The notes below the pieces were generated by a model. It ran no database searches. It was given only the letters and a program-made list of their open reading frames with translations, and was not told the DNA's origin. From Haloprofundus halobius (GTDB lineage: Archaea > Halobacteriota > Halobacteria > Halobacteriales > Haloferacaceae), in the NCBI RefSeq assembly GCF_020097835.1, contig NZ_CP083666.1:1736001-1800000 (forward strand): a stretch of 64,000 bases of DNA. Reading direction: 5' to 3'. The position numbers and the translations under genes are program-made. Shown piece after piece: positions 24,412 to 32,458 of this stretch. Within the stretch, counting starts at the first letter, position 1; each line of letters opens with the position of its first letter.

Positions 24412-26174
24412 TGGCAGTTGACGCGCTGACCGCGGTACCGCCGTTCGTCTACGTGCTCGTCGCCGCACTGTTGCTGCCGGTCGTCCCCCGGCGCGTCGGC
24501 CACGCGCTCGGCGTCGTCGCAACGGCCGTCGTCGTCCCCATCGCGTTCCTCGCGCCCGAGGGTACCTTCTGGGCGACCCAGCTGTTCGGCTTCGACGTCG
24601 CGCTGTTCAACGTCGACGACTTCTCCCGGCTGATGGGCATCATCTTCGGCTTCATCGGCGCTATCGCGGTGCTGTACTCGTACGCGAGCGACGCGTCGAA
24701 CAAGCAGACCGCCTACGCGCTCTCGTACGCCGGGACCAGTATCGGGGCCGTCTTCGCGGGTGACTGGCTCACGCTCGTCTTCTTCTGGGAACTGATGGCC
24801 GTGACGAGCACGCTTCTCGTCTGGGACTACGGCGGTAAAGCCGTCCGGGCGGGCTTCCGCTACGCCGTGTTGCACGGTATCGGCGGCAGCCTCGTCCTCG
24901 CGGCGATCATCTGGCACTACGCCGAAGTGGGGTCGTTCCTCTTCAGCGCCTCGACGGGTATCGCCCCCGGCGCGCCGGCGATTCTGGCGCTCGCGGCCGT
25001 CGGCATCGGCGTCAACGTCGGCTTCGTCGGCCTGCACGCGTGGCTGCCCGACACCTACCCGCGGCCGCACGTCGCCGCCAGCGTCTTCCTCTGCGTCTAC
25101 ACGACGAAGACCGGCGTCTACGCGATGTACCGCGCGTTCCCGGAGGGCCACCTCTGGATAGCGTACATGGGCGCGGCGATGGCCGTCTTCGGTGCGTCGA
25201 TGGCGGTGCTCCAGAAGGACATGCGCCGCCTCCTCTCCTATCACATCCAGTCGCAAGTCGGCTACATGATCGCCGGCGTCGGCATCGGCACGACGGTCGC
25301 GACGGCGGGCGCGTTCGGCCACGTGTTCAACCACATCCTCTACAAGAGCCTGCTGTTCATGACCGTCGGCGTCATCATCTACCGGACCGGCGAGGAGAGC
25401 CTGAAGTACGTGGGTGGCCTCTGGCGGAAGATGCCCGTCACGTTCGTCGCGTTCGTCGTCGCGGCGCTCTCCATCGGCGGGTTCCCCGGCTTCAACGGCT
25501 TCGTCAGCAAGGGAATGGTGCTCGCGGAGGCGCACTACGAGCACCTCGACGTCATCTGGTACCTCCTCTTGGCCGGTGGCGTCGGGACGTTCCTCTCGTT
25601 CATCAAACTGGGCTACTACGCCTTCTACGAGGGGAGCTACGACGGCCCAGTCCGCGACGCAAACGGTCTGCAGAAAATCGCGATGGTCAGCGTGGCGATT
25701 CTCTGTGTCGTCTACGGACTGGTCCCGAACGCGCTGTTCGCCATCCTCCCCGGCAACGAGGGCGGCTTCGATTACACGACGTACACGTTCGGTCACATCG
25801 AGGAGGGGCTCATCCTGTTCGCCCTCGGCGTCGTCGCCTTCGTCATCCTCAAGCGCCCGCTCGACCGCATCGGCCGCGTTCCCGACATCGACGCGCTGTA
25901 CAACCCGTTGGCGTTCTACGGCACGCGCGGACTGGTCCGCGGCGTCACCGAGACGTACGCGGCCGTCGACCGTGCGGCCGTCGCCACGGCGTCGGGAGTC
26001 ACGTGGACGGTCGGCAATCCCGACGAGGCGCTCCGACGCGTCTCGGGACGAGACGAGACGAACGAGGGGGGAGAGCCGACGTGGCCGGTGTCGCTGCGGG
26101 CGGGGATGGGGACGAGTATCCTCCTCCTGACCGCGGTCGTGACAGTCGGTATCGCGCTGCTCGTCGTCGTCTGA
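24411..26174 (+). CDS. Mrp antiporter large proton-channel subunit, copy 3 (NuoL/MrpA-like)
   Basis: A 587-residue protein with the NuoL/MrpA proton-channel core. Seen are LTLVFFWELMAVTSTLLVWDYGG near residues 120-142, VGFVGLHAWLPDTYPRPHVAASVFLCVYTTKTGVYAM near 203-239, MRRLLSYHIQSQVGYMIAGVG and the SIGGFPGFNGFVSKG motif. The start was set at ATG 24411, which overlaps the preceding TGA; the frame stays open upstream, but that part is only overlap with the previous gene. It is the last gene of the antiporter operon. Confidence 0.9.
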   Translation: MAVDALTAVPPFVYVLVAALLLPVVPRRVGHALGVVATAVVVPIAFLAPEGTFWATQLFGFDVALFNVDDFSRLMGIIFGFIGAIAVLYSYASDASNKQTAYALSYAGTSIGAVFAGDWLTLVFFWELMAVTSTLLVWDYGGKAVRAGFRYAVLHGIGGSLVLAAIIWHYAEVGSFLFSASTGIAPGAPAILALAAVGIGVNVGFVGLHAWLPDTYPRPHVAASVFLCVYTTKTGVYAMYRAFPEGHLWIAYMGAAMAVFGASMAVLQKDMRRLLSYHIQSQVGYMIAGVGIGTTVATAGAFGHVFNHILYKSLLFMTVGVIIYRTGEESLKYVGGLWRKMPVTFVAFVVAALSIGGFPGFNGFVSKGMVLAEAHYEHLDVIWYLLLAGGVGTFLSFIKLGYYAFYEGSYDGPVRDANGLQKIAMVSVAILCVVYGLVPNALFAILPGNEGGFDYTTYTFGHIEEGLILFALGVVAFVILKRPLDRIGRVPDIDALYNPLAFYGTRGLVRGVTETYAAVDRAAVATASGVTWTVGNPDEALRRVSGRDETNEGGEPTWPVSLRAGMGTSILLLTAVVTVGIALLVVV

Positions 26175-26291
26175 GCGAACGACGCTGAGGCCGCGTTCAA
26201 CGGTACGTTTCACCCGACACGACCCGTGACACCGAACCACGAACGAACGCCGAACCACCAGCATTTATCCCCACCCGCGGAAACTGTCGGC

Positions 26292-26861
26292 ATGGACCAG
26301 TTGCGGCAGTCGCTGTGCGACGCGCCCATCATCGAGAAAGGCGAGTACGAGTACTTCGTCCACCCCATCAGCGACGGCGTGCCGATGCTCGAACCGAGTC
26401 TGCTGCGCGAAATCGTCATCAAGATCATCCGCAAGGCGGAACTGGAGAACGTCGACAAGATCGTGACGCCCGCGGCGATGGGCATCCACATCTCGACGGC
26501 CGTCTCGCTGATGACCGACATCCCGCTCGTCGTCATCCGCAAGCGCCAGTACGGCCTCGACGGCGAGGTGCCGTTGTTCCAGGAGACGGGCTACTCCGAG
26601 AGCGAGATGTACATCAACGACGTGGGGGCGGGCGACCGGGTGCTCGTCCTCGACGACGTGCTCTCGACCGGCGGGACGATGAAGGCGATTCTCGACGCGC
26701 TCACCAACGACGTCGGCGCGGAGGTCGTCGACGTCGTCGCTGTCATCAAGAAGGCCGGCCCGAACGAACTCGACGACACCGACTACGACGTGCGGACGCT
26801 CATCAACGTCACCGTCGAGGACGGCGAAGTCGTCATCGTCGACGAACACGGCGACGGGTAG
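26292..26861 (+). CDS. hpt: Hypoxanthine/guanine phosphoribosyltransferase
   Basis: A purine-salvage enzyme that joins hypoxanthine or guanine to PRPP. The 189-residue protein carries the type I PRTase signature [21 protein letters not shown] near residues 117-137, a middle [36 protein letters not shown], and a hood region ending IVDEHGDG, as in the archaeal HGPRTase family. A CATTTATCC TATA-like box about 30 bases ahead suggests a leaderless start. The DNA around the stop is tandemly repeated. Confidence 0.9.
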   Translation: MDQLRQSLCDAPIIEKGEYEYFVHPISDGVPMLEPSLLREIVIKIIRKAELENVDKIVTPAAMGIHISTAVSLMTDIPLVVIRKRQYGLDGEVPLFQETGYSESEMYINDVGAGDRVLVLDDVLSTGGTMKAILDALTNDVGAEVVDVVAVIKKAGPNELDDTDYDVRTLINVTVEDGEVVIVDEHGDG

Positions 26862-26898
26862 ACGACGGGCAGAGGACAGGCGACGGGCAGAGGACAGG
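26852..26898. repeat. Tandem repeat covering the hpt stop codon
   Basis: CGACGGGTAGA (26852-26862, containing the hpt TAG) is followed by two perfect 18-base units CGACGGGCAGAGGACAGG at 26863-26880 and 26881-26898. The units share the CGACGGG start with the gene end, as if the 3' terminus had been duplicated. Confidence 0.75.
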
Positions 26899-26981
26899 CG
26901 CGAGAACCGTCGGGAGTCTCCCCGCCGGGACAGACGGCGGCCGAAGACTGCTTTTTTAACCGGTCGGTCGCGAGTGGCGGT

Positions 26982-27422
26982 ATGGCGTACGCGAACCCGC
27001 GGAATCTCATCAGTACGGTCCTCCTCGTCACCGGGGCGCTCGTCTTCGGCGAGGCGCTCCACCAGTCGATAGTCTCCGGCGAGGCGTCGCTGCTCTCTCG
27101 ACCGATTCTGCTCGCGTTGGCGCTCGGGACGGTGCTGATCGCGCTCGGCTACTGGGTGCGCGTCCCGCTCGAAGAACTGCAAGCCGGCGAGTCGAGGACC
27201 GACGCACCCGTCGACGGGGTGTCCCGTCCCGACGGACCCGTCACCCCCGCGGACGACGAGTACGACCCCCGCATGAGTCCGCTCGGCAACGTGCCGTCGG
27301 ACGCCGACGACAGCGCGGGCGTCGCCGGAGCGGACGACGAGAAAACACGGACCGACCAGGAGCGGGCCGACGGGGAACGAGTCGACGAAGGTCGTTCGGC
27401 CGACGACCGGCCTCACGACTGA
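26982..27422 (+). CDS. Conserved small membrane protein with acidic C-terminal tail
   Basis: A 146-residue protein. Two hydrophobic helices lie near residues 8-24 and 42-58 (LISTVLLVTGALVFGEALHQS and PILLALALGTVLIALGYWVRVPL). A soluble, Asp/Glu-rich and apparently disordered tail of about 80 residues follows. I do not recognise a family. A CTTTTTTAACC element (26950-26960) lies about 25-30 bases before the ATG, consistent with its own leaderless promoter. Confidence 0.65.
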   Translation: MAYANPRNLISTVLLVTGALVFGEALHQSIVSGEASLLSRPILLALALGTVLIALGYWVRVPLEELQAGESRTDAPVDGVSRPDGPVTPADDEYDPRMSPLGNVPSDADDSAGVAGADDEKTRTDQERADGERVDEGRSADDRPHD

Positions 27423-27566
27423 GGTCACCCTTGCGGGGACGACTGTGGACGACCGTAGATACGTCGTGTTGGCGACGCTCCGGCGTCTCGGGCGGCGAAC
27501 CGACGTTCCGTGTGAACGGATAGCGCGGGATATATATGACATTACCACGATGACCCGATAGCTACT

Positions 27567-27815
27567 ATGTCGCTCAAACATCGGGTCCCTCCGAAGATGC
27601 AGCAACCGCTCGGATTGGCGTCGCTGGGGCTGACGCTCGTGGGTGCGGTCGTCGGCTACATCCTCACGATGCTCGGTATCACGCTGTACTTCGGCCTCAA
27701 CGGTCTCGGGAACGACATCACCACCGTCGAGTCGTTCATCGTCATGGGAACCGGCCTCGTCTGCCTCGCCGCCGGCTACACCGGGTGGCGCGGCTTCATG
27801 ACGTTCGCGTACTGA
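27567..27815 (+). CDS. Small conserved membrane protein
   Basis: An 82-residue protein with two membrane helices (about 15-45 and 57-78), starting MSLKHRVPPKMQQPLGLASLGL. The glycine-rich hydrophobic segments suggest a structural membrane protein; no family or active residues recognised. TATATATG (27531-27538) lies about 30 bases upstream of the ATG. The next gene begins three bases after its stop, so they are probably co-transcribed. Confidence 0.65.
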   Translation: MSLKHRVPPKMQQPLGLASLGLTLVGAVVGYILTMLGITLYFGLNGLGNDITTVESFIVMGTGLVCLAAGYTGWRGFMTFAY

Positions 27816-27817
27816 AG

Positions 27818-28348
27818 ATGCCCGTCGACATCCGCGACCATCCGGACGCGCCCGACCTCGAAGCCTTGGGCGATCTGACGCTCGAACCGATCCCCGCCGC
27901 CGAGATCCGTCGTCGCCTCGACGACGGTGACGAACTGCTGGAGGATCAACTCCGTGAGCGCGAAGACCTCGACGCGTACGTCGAACTCAACCGCCGCGCG
28001 GAGGGTGGCGAGTACGGCGATATCGGCACCGCGCTCTACCGCCTCGTCCAACTGTTCGGCGCGCCGCAGGTCCCCGGCTACGAGGCCGGCAGCGACCTGC
28101 GCGAACGGACCGACGAGACGTTCAAGTACCTCTTTCGCGTCGGTGCCGACGCCGACGAGCTCCCCGACTCGTGGCTCGTCACCGTTCACGACTGGCACGT
28201 CGACCTCGGCGTCGGCCTCGCCGCGTGGGAGTCGACGGGAGTCGACCCCGCCGAGACGGAGACGACAGTCGCGCTCGTCTCGCTGGCGCTCGTGACGAAC
28301 GTCGTCACCGAACCGGTGCAGTGCGAGTACGAGAACATCTGGTACTGA
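27818..28348 (+). CDS. Conserved haloarchaeal protein, function unknown
   Basis: A 176-residue soluble acidic protein. The N-terminal part is helical and charged (AAEIRRRLDDGDELLEDQLREREDLDAYVELNRR). The middle is LYRLVQLFGAPQVPGYEAGSDLRERTDETFKYLF, and the C-terminal part contains SWLVTVHDWHVDLGVGLAAWESTG. Cysteine appears only near the end (VQCEYENIWY). I see no known catalytic motif. It is almost contiguous with the small membrane protein before it and with the GTG-start membrane protein after it. Confidence 0.65.
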   Translation: MPVDIRDHPDAPDLEALGDLTLEPIPAAEIRRRLDDGDELLEDQLREREDLDAYVELNRRAEGGEYGDIGTALYRLVQLFGAPQVPGYEAGSDLRERTDETFKYLFRVGADADELPDSWLVTVHDWHVDLGVGLAAWESTGVDPAETETTVALVSLALVTNVVTEPVQCEYENIWY

Positions 28349-28364
28349 GTTCGATGGGACACCC

Positions 28365-28580
28365 GTGACGCTGGACCGACTCGAAGAACGCGCCTATCGG
28401 TGGTACGCCAGCGGCGTCAATCGAACCCTCCTCATCTTCGGCGTCGCGGTGGTGCTCGCGGTCGTCAGCCTCGTGAGCTTCTTCGTCACCGACGACGGCG
28501 TCTCGCGGTTCGAGGTGTCGCTCGTCATCGCGGCGACCGCGCTGATCGTCTACGGGTGCCTCGAAAGCGGCTTCGAGTGA
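28365..28580 (+). CDS. Small two-helix membrane protein
   Basis: A 71-residue protein starting with GTG. A short amphipathic N-terminus (MTLDRLEERAYRWYASGVNRT) is followed by two membrane helices (about 21-42 and 50-66). It lies 16 bases after the preceding gene and is probably the last gene of that small operon. No function can be assigned. Confidence 0.6.
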   Translation: MTLDRLEERAYRWYASGVNRTLLIFGVAVVLAVVSLVSFFVTDDGVSRFEVSLVIAATALIVYGCLESGFE

Positions 28581-28660
28581 GTCGGCGTCGGCGCGGGTCC
28601 CCGTCCGCTGACGCGAGGCTCGGGTCCCGACTCCCGTCGCCCTCTCTCTCTCACTCCCGG

Positions 28661-28915
28661 TCAACGCTTGAAGTGCATCGCCGCGAAGGCGACAGCGATG
28701 GCGACGACGAGCAACCCGCCGAAGACCGGGACGATGGCCGACTCGCCGTAGTACCCCGCGTAGAACCCCGCGTAGGCGAGACCGACGAACGTCGGCACCG
28801 ACAGCAGGAAAAACAGCGAGGAGAGATAGCTCGCCAGCGTCGGGTCCTCGTTGTGACCGGCGTACGTCCCGCGTTCGCGCGTCGAGCGCTCGCGGGTCGG
28901 GATGTCCTTCGACAT
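28661..28915 (-). CDS. Small two-helix membrane protein
   Basis: An 84-residue protein. The charged N-terminus (MSKDIPTRERSTRERGTYAGHNEDPT) is followed by two helices (about 28-52 and 60-81) and ends in FKR. The start is the ATG at 28915. The gene converges with the one at 28365 and lies downstream of the peptide-transporter operon on the same strand, 53 bases after its last gene. No family recognised. Confidence 0.6.
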   Translation of the reverse strand: MSKDIPTRERSTRERGTYAGHNEDPTLASYLSSLFFLLSVPTFVGLAYAGFYAGYYGESAIVPVFGGLLVVAIAVAFAAMHFKR

Positions 28916-28968
28916 GGTCGGCCATTCCGGCCGGGCGGTGATATGTTCGTCGCTCCGAAAACCCGTCG

Positions 28969-29463
28969 TCAGGACCAGAACGTCCCCTCGACGACGACGG
29001 CCCCGAGATAGCCGATGAACAGCTGTGGAACCAGACTCGCGAACACCAGGCTCGCGATCTCCTCGCGGAGAATCGACTGTATCAGCAGTTGACGCACCAT
29101 CGGGTCGTACGAGAGCAGCCACACCGGCGCGAGCGCCGCCACGAGGTAGCACGCGGTCCCGACGACAAGCGCGACGATGAACGCTCGGATGCTCTCGCCG
29201 AGGTCCTGGCTCAGCGCGTGGACGTAGCCGCCGCCGAGGAGCCCGGCGACGAACAGCGTCCACGACGGCACCGCCGGGACCATCGACGGGCGGTTGGCGC
29301 CGTAGGCGGCCAGCGCGACGAGCAGGCCCGCGGCGACGCCGATACCGACGAACCGGACGGTGTCGCCCGACAGCGGGAGCGAGGGTCGCAGCGTCGCGCG
29401 CTCGCGGCCGGCGACGGCGGGTCCAGCGGCCCCGGACGCGTCGTCCGGCGTCGAATCACTCAC
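28969..29463 (-). CDS. Conserved membrane protein at the end of the peptide ABC operon
   Basis: A 164-residue protein with a polar N-terminus of about 30 residues and four hydrophobic segments (about 38-58, 66-84, 90-112 and 138-160). I recognise no family. Its ATG overlaps the stop of the upstream gene (29456-29959) by eight bases, and that gene follows the ABC ATPase after six bases. It is therefore probably transcribed with the peptide transporter and may be an accessory membrane component. Confidence 0.65.
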   Translation of the reverse strand: MSDSTPDDASGAAGPAVAGRERATLRPSLPLSGDTVRFVGIGVAAGLLVALAAYGANRPSMVPAVPSWTLFVAGLLGGGYVHALSQDLGESIRAFIVALVVGTACYLVAALAPVWLLSYDPMVRQLLIQSILREEIASLVFASLVPQLFIGYLGAVVVEGTFWS

Positions 29464-29959
29464 CGTTCGACACCCCGAGCGTGATGCGGACGTCCTCGAT
29501 GTGTCCGACGAGCTCTCCGCCGACGCTGACGCGTCCCTCCTCGACCGCCGTTCGCGCTGCTTCGGTTTCGCCGTCGACGAGTTCGACGGAGACCGAGAAC
29601 GTCGTCGCCTCGCCCGGCGAGAGTTCGATGCCGGAGAGCGAGCGCGTGCCGTAGTGCGTGAGCTCCTCGCCGTCGACGCGACCGACCAGTTGCGCGCTCG
29701 ACAGGGTCAGCGTCTTGTCGGTCGGGTTGCGTGCGCGAACCGTGATCTCGAGCGCCTCGCCGTCGTCGGAGACGGCGAGTTCCGTCAGAGACGCCTCGAT
29801 GGTGTCGCTCTCGGCGACCGCTAACTGCGTCTGAAACGTCGCCCCGAACAGTCCCGCCGTCAGCGCGAACAGCGCGACGAACGTCACCACCGCCGGAGAG
29901 CGGAGGGAAGCGCGGAGGCGACTGCCGAGGCTGACGAGGCGGGAACGGAGGGCGGACAC
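29456..29959 (-). CDS. Membrane-anchored beta-sandwich protein in peptide ABC operon
   Basis: A 167-residue protein: one N-terminal membrane helix (about 23-41) after a basic stretch, then a soluble domain outside the cell. The domain reads IEASLTELAVSDDGEALEITVRARNPTDKTLTLSSAQLVGRVDGEELTHYG and ITLGV. That pattern of alternating strands with NPT(D)KTL resembles LEA14/water-stress type folds, but the match is weak. It begins six bases after the stop of the upstream ATPase gene, so it belongs to the operon. Confidence 0.65.
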   Translation of the reverse strand: MSALRSRLVSLGSRLRASLRSPAVVTFVALFALTAGLFGATFQTQLAVAESDTIEASLTELAVSDDGEALEITVRARNPTDKTLTLSSAQLVGRVDGEELTHYGTRSLSGIELSPGEATTFSVSVELVDGETEAARTAVEEGRVSVGGELVGHIEDVRITLGVSNGE

Positions 29960-29965
29960 GCCGAG

Positions 29966-31330
29966 TTACTCCGCGTGCGGCGTCGCAGGCGTCCGTTCGG
30001 CGTCGTCGCCCCCTTCGTAGAGGTGGCAGGCGACGCGCTGGTCGCCGAGCGCCCGCGGTCGGGGGGTCTCGCGCTCGCAGACCGTCGTGAGTTCGTCCAA
30101 CTCCGCGAGCGCCCCCTCTCGGTTGCCGTCGAGGTACGCCCGCGTCGCCGCACGCAGCGACGACTCCGTCTCGGGAGGGAGGTCGAGCGCGGAGACGTCC
30201 ACGTCGAGGCCGGTTCCCGCGACCTCCGAGGAGTGGCGGTACTCCTCGGGGACGTCGAGCGCGAGTCCCTGGCTGAGCATCCGCTCGACGCCGTCGTCGT
30301 CGGCCTCGAACGCCTCCCGGTCGAGGGCTTCCTCGCGGAGACGAATCTTGTACTGATAGGCTCGTCGGAACGCGTCCTGACTCCCCGTCCAGTCGGCGGG
30401 CGGGATGATGTGCGCACAGCGCGGGTGGTACCGACAGCCCGCCGGCGGGTTCCGCGGACTCGGCACCTCGCCCGTGGCGTTGGCGCGGCGGCGGTTCTCG
30501 GCGATCTCCACGTCGGGGACGGCGTCGAACAGCGCCTCGGTGTAGGGGTGTTTGGGGTCCTCGATGAGACTGTCCGTCGGCCCCTGTTCGATGACCTGTC
30601 CGAGGTACATGATGGCCGTCCGGTCGCACATGTAACGGATGAGAGAGAGGTCGTGGCTGATGAAGACGTACGTCAGGTCGTACTTGTCCTGAAGCTCCTT
30701 CATCAGGTTCAACACGCCGGCGCGGATGGAGACGTCGAGCATCGAGACGGGCTCGTCGGCCACGACGAAGTCCGGGTCGACGACGAGCGCACGGGCGATG
30801 GCGACGCGCTGGCGCTCGCCGCCGGAGAGTTCGTCCGGGAACGCGTCGAGGTACACCTCGGCGGGGCCGAGACCCACGTCGTTGAGCACCGTCTTGACGC
30901 GTTCGCGGCGCTCGTCGTAGGAGTCGGTCATCCCGTTTATCTGCAACGGCTCCGCGATGGCGTCGAACACCGTCATCCGGGGGTTGAGACTCTCGAAGGG
31001 GTCCTGAAAGATCATCTGGACGCGCTGTCTGAACTCCCGCTCCTGTTTGCGCGAGAGGTTTGAGACGTCGGTCCCGTCGAATCGTATCTCGCCGTCGGTC
31101 GGTTCGTACAGTTTGACGAGCAGCTTTCCGAGCGTCGTCTTTCCACAGCCGGACTCACCGGCGATGCCCACGATGTCTCCCTTCTCGATGGAGAGGTCGA
31201 CGCCCTCGACGGCGCGGACCGGTTGCGGTTCGCGGCCCAGCAGGGTATCGACGACCCCCTGGCTCATGTCGAACCACTTGTGGACGTTCTCGATTTCGAC
31301 TAGTGACTCTGCGTTGCGGTCTTTTTCCAT
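29966..31330 (-). CDS. Oligopeptide/dipeptide ABC transporter ATP-binding protein (OppF/DppF-like)
   Basis: A 454-residue ATPase. Walker A GESGCGKTT lies near residues 58-66, the Q-loop in MIFQDPFESLNPRMTVFDAI, the signature LSGGERQRVAIARAL, Walker B FVVADEPVSMLD, and the H-loop in YVFISHDLSLIRYM. The OppF-type C-terminal region begins with the cysteine motif PPAGCRYHPRCAH but is then interrupted by about 120 residues before the closing VACHLYEGG. Bacterial homologues have only a short spacer there. It overlaps the OppD-type gene by 31 bases. Confidence 0.92.
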   Translation of the reverse strand: MEKDRNAESLVEIENVHKWFDMSQGVVDTLLGREPQPVRAVEGVDLSIEKGDIVGIAGESGCGKTTLGKLLVKLYEPTDGEIRFDGTDVSNLSRKQEREFRQRVQMIFQDPFESLNPRMTVFDAIAEPLQINGMTDSYDERRERVKTVLNDVGLGPAEVYLDAFPDELSGGERQRVAIARALVVDPDFVVADEPVSMLDVSIRAGVLNLMKELQDKYDLTYVFISHDLSLIRYMCDRTAIMYLGQVIEQGPTDSLIEDPKHPYTEALFDAVPDVEIAENRRRANATGEVPSPRNPPAGCRYHPRCAHIIPPADWTGSQDAFRRAYQYKIRLREEALDREAFEADDDGVERMLSQGLALDVPEEYRHSSEVAGTGLDVDVSALDLPPETESSLRAATRAYLDGNREGALAELDELTTVCERETPRPRALGDQRVACHLYEGGDDAERTPATPHAE

Positions 31331-32454
31331 GTTTCCTCCTTCATCGCCTTCGTTCGTATCTCGTCCAGTTCGTCGGTGCGATAACACGCCGAGCCGTGGC
31401 GGCGGTCGTCGATGGCTTCCTGCAGTCGGCCGGTCTCCTCGACGGTCCCGACGTCGTACATCGGCGGGTGACTCCGCTCGCAGTCCTCGACGGCGAACGG
31501 ACACCGCGCGCGGAACCGACAGCCGGGGTCGGGGTCCCGGAGGTGCGGCGGCGTTCCCGGGATGGAGACGAGCCGCTGCTGTTTCTGCGTGATGGTCGGA
31601 AAGGAGTTCTTCAGCCCGAGCGTGTACGGGTTCGCCGTCTCGGCGAAGATGTCGTCGCGCGTGCCGCGCTCCATGATCTTGCCGCCGTACATGACGGCCA
31701 TCCGGTCGCAGATCTCGGCCATGACGCTGATGTCGTGGCTGATGACCAGGATGGAGACGCCGAACTCCTCCTGAATCTTCTCCAGTTCCTCCAGGATGCG
31801 GTCCTGAATGATGACGTCCAGCGCCGTCGTCGGTTCGTCGGCGATGAGCAGCGCGGGGTTGCACGCCATCGCCATCGCGATGACCGCGCGCTGCTTCATC
31901 CCGCCGGAGAACTCGTGGGCGTAGTCGTCGGCCCGCTCGGGGTCGATACCGACGCGTTCGAGCAGGTCGCGGGCGCGGTCGTCGGCTTCGCGTTTCGTCG
32001 TCTGCGGTTCGTGTCGGAGGATGGCCTCGACGATCTGGTCGCCCACCTTGTAGACCGGGTTGAGTGCGTTCATCGCACTCTGGGGGATGAGCGCCACCTC
32101 GCGCCACCGGATGTCCCGAATCTGAGAGTCGTTCAACTGTGCGAGGTCGGTCATCCCGTCGGCGCGAACCGGGTAGCGCTCGTCGTCGATTATCTCCTGT
32201 CTCGGGTTGCCGTCGCCGTCGCTCCACTGCGGGAGCGTCCCGTCGAACCACATCTCGCCGCGTTCGATGTAGCCGTTCGAGTCCAACAGGTGGAGGATGC
32301 TCTTGGCGAGCGTCGTCTTCCCACACCCGGACTCGCCGACGAGCCCGTACGTTTCACCCGCGTCGACGGTGAAGTTCGCGCCGTCGACGGCGTGGACGTC
32401 CGCGTCTTCGACCGCGTATCGTATCGAGAGGTCGTTTACTTCCAGTAACGTCAT
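31300..32454 (-). CDS. Oligopeptide/dipeptide ABC transporter ATP-binding protein (OppD/DppD-like)
   Basis: A 384-residue ATPase with Walker A GESGCGKTT near residues 40-48, the Q-loop region ALIPQSAMNALNPVYKVGDQI, the signature FSGGMKQRAVIAMAM, Walker B ALLIADEPTTALD and the H-loop VISHDISVMAEI. The C-terminal Opp/Dpp motif PGCRFRARCPFAVEDC is present. An insert of about 30 residues after the Walker A helix (IIDDERYPVRADGMTDLAQLND) is typical of haloarchaeal homologues. The tail overlaps the start of the partner ATPase gene. Confidence 0.92.
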   Translation of the reverse strand: MTLLEVNDLSIRYAVEDADVHAVDGANFTVDAGETYGLVGESGCGKTTLAKSILHLLDSNGYIERGEMWFDGTLPQWSDGDGNPRQEIIDDERYPVRADGMTDLAQLNDSQIRDIRWREVALIPQSAMNALNPVYKVGDQIVEAILRHEPQTTKREADDRARDLLERVGIDPERADDYAHEFSGGMKQRAVIAMAMACNPALLIADEPTTALDVIIQDRILEELEKIQEEFGVSILVISHDISVMAEICDRMAVMYGGKIMERGTRDDIFAETANPYTLGLKNSFPTITQKQQRLVSIPGTPPHLRDPDPGCRFRARCPFAVEDCERSHPPMYDVGTVEETGRLQEAIDDRRHGSACYRTDELDEIRTKAMKEETWKKTATQSH

Positions 32455-32458
32455 GTGA

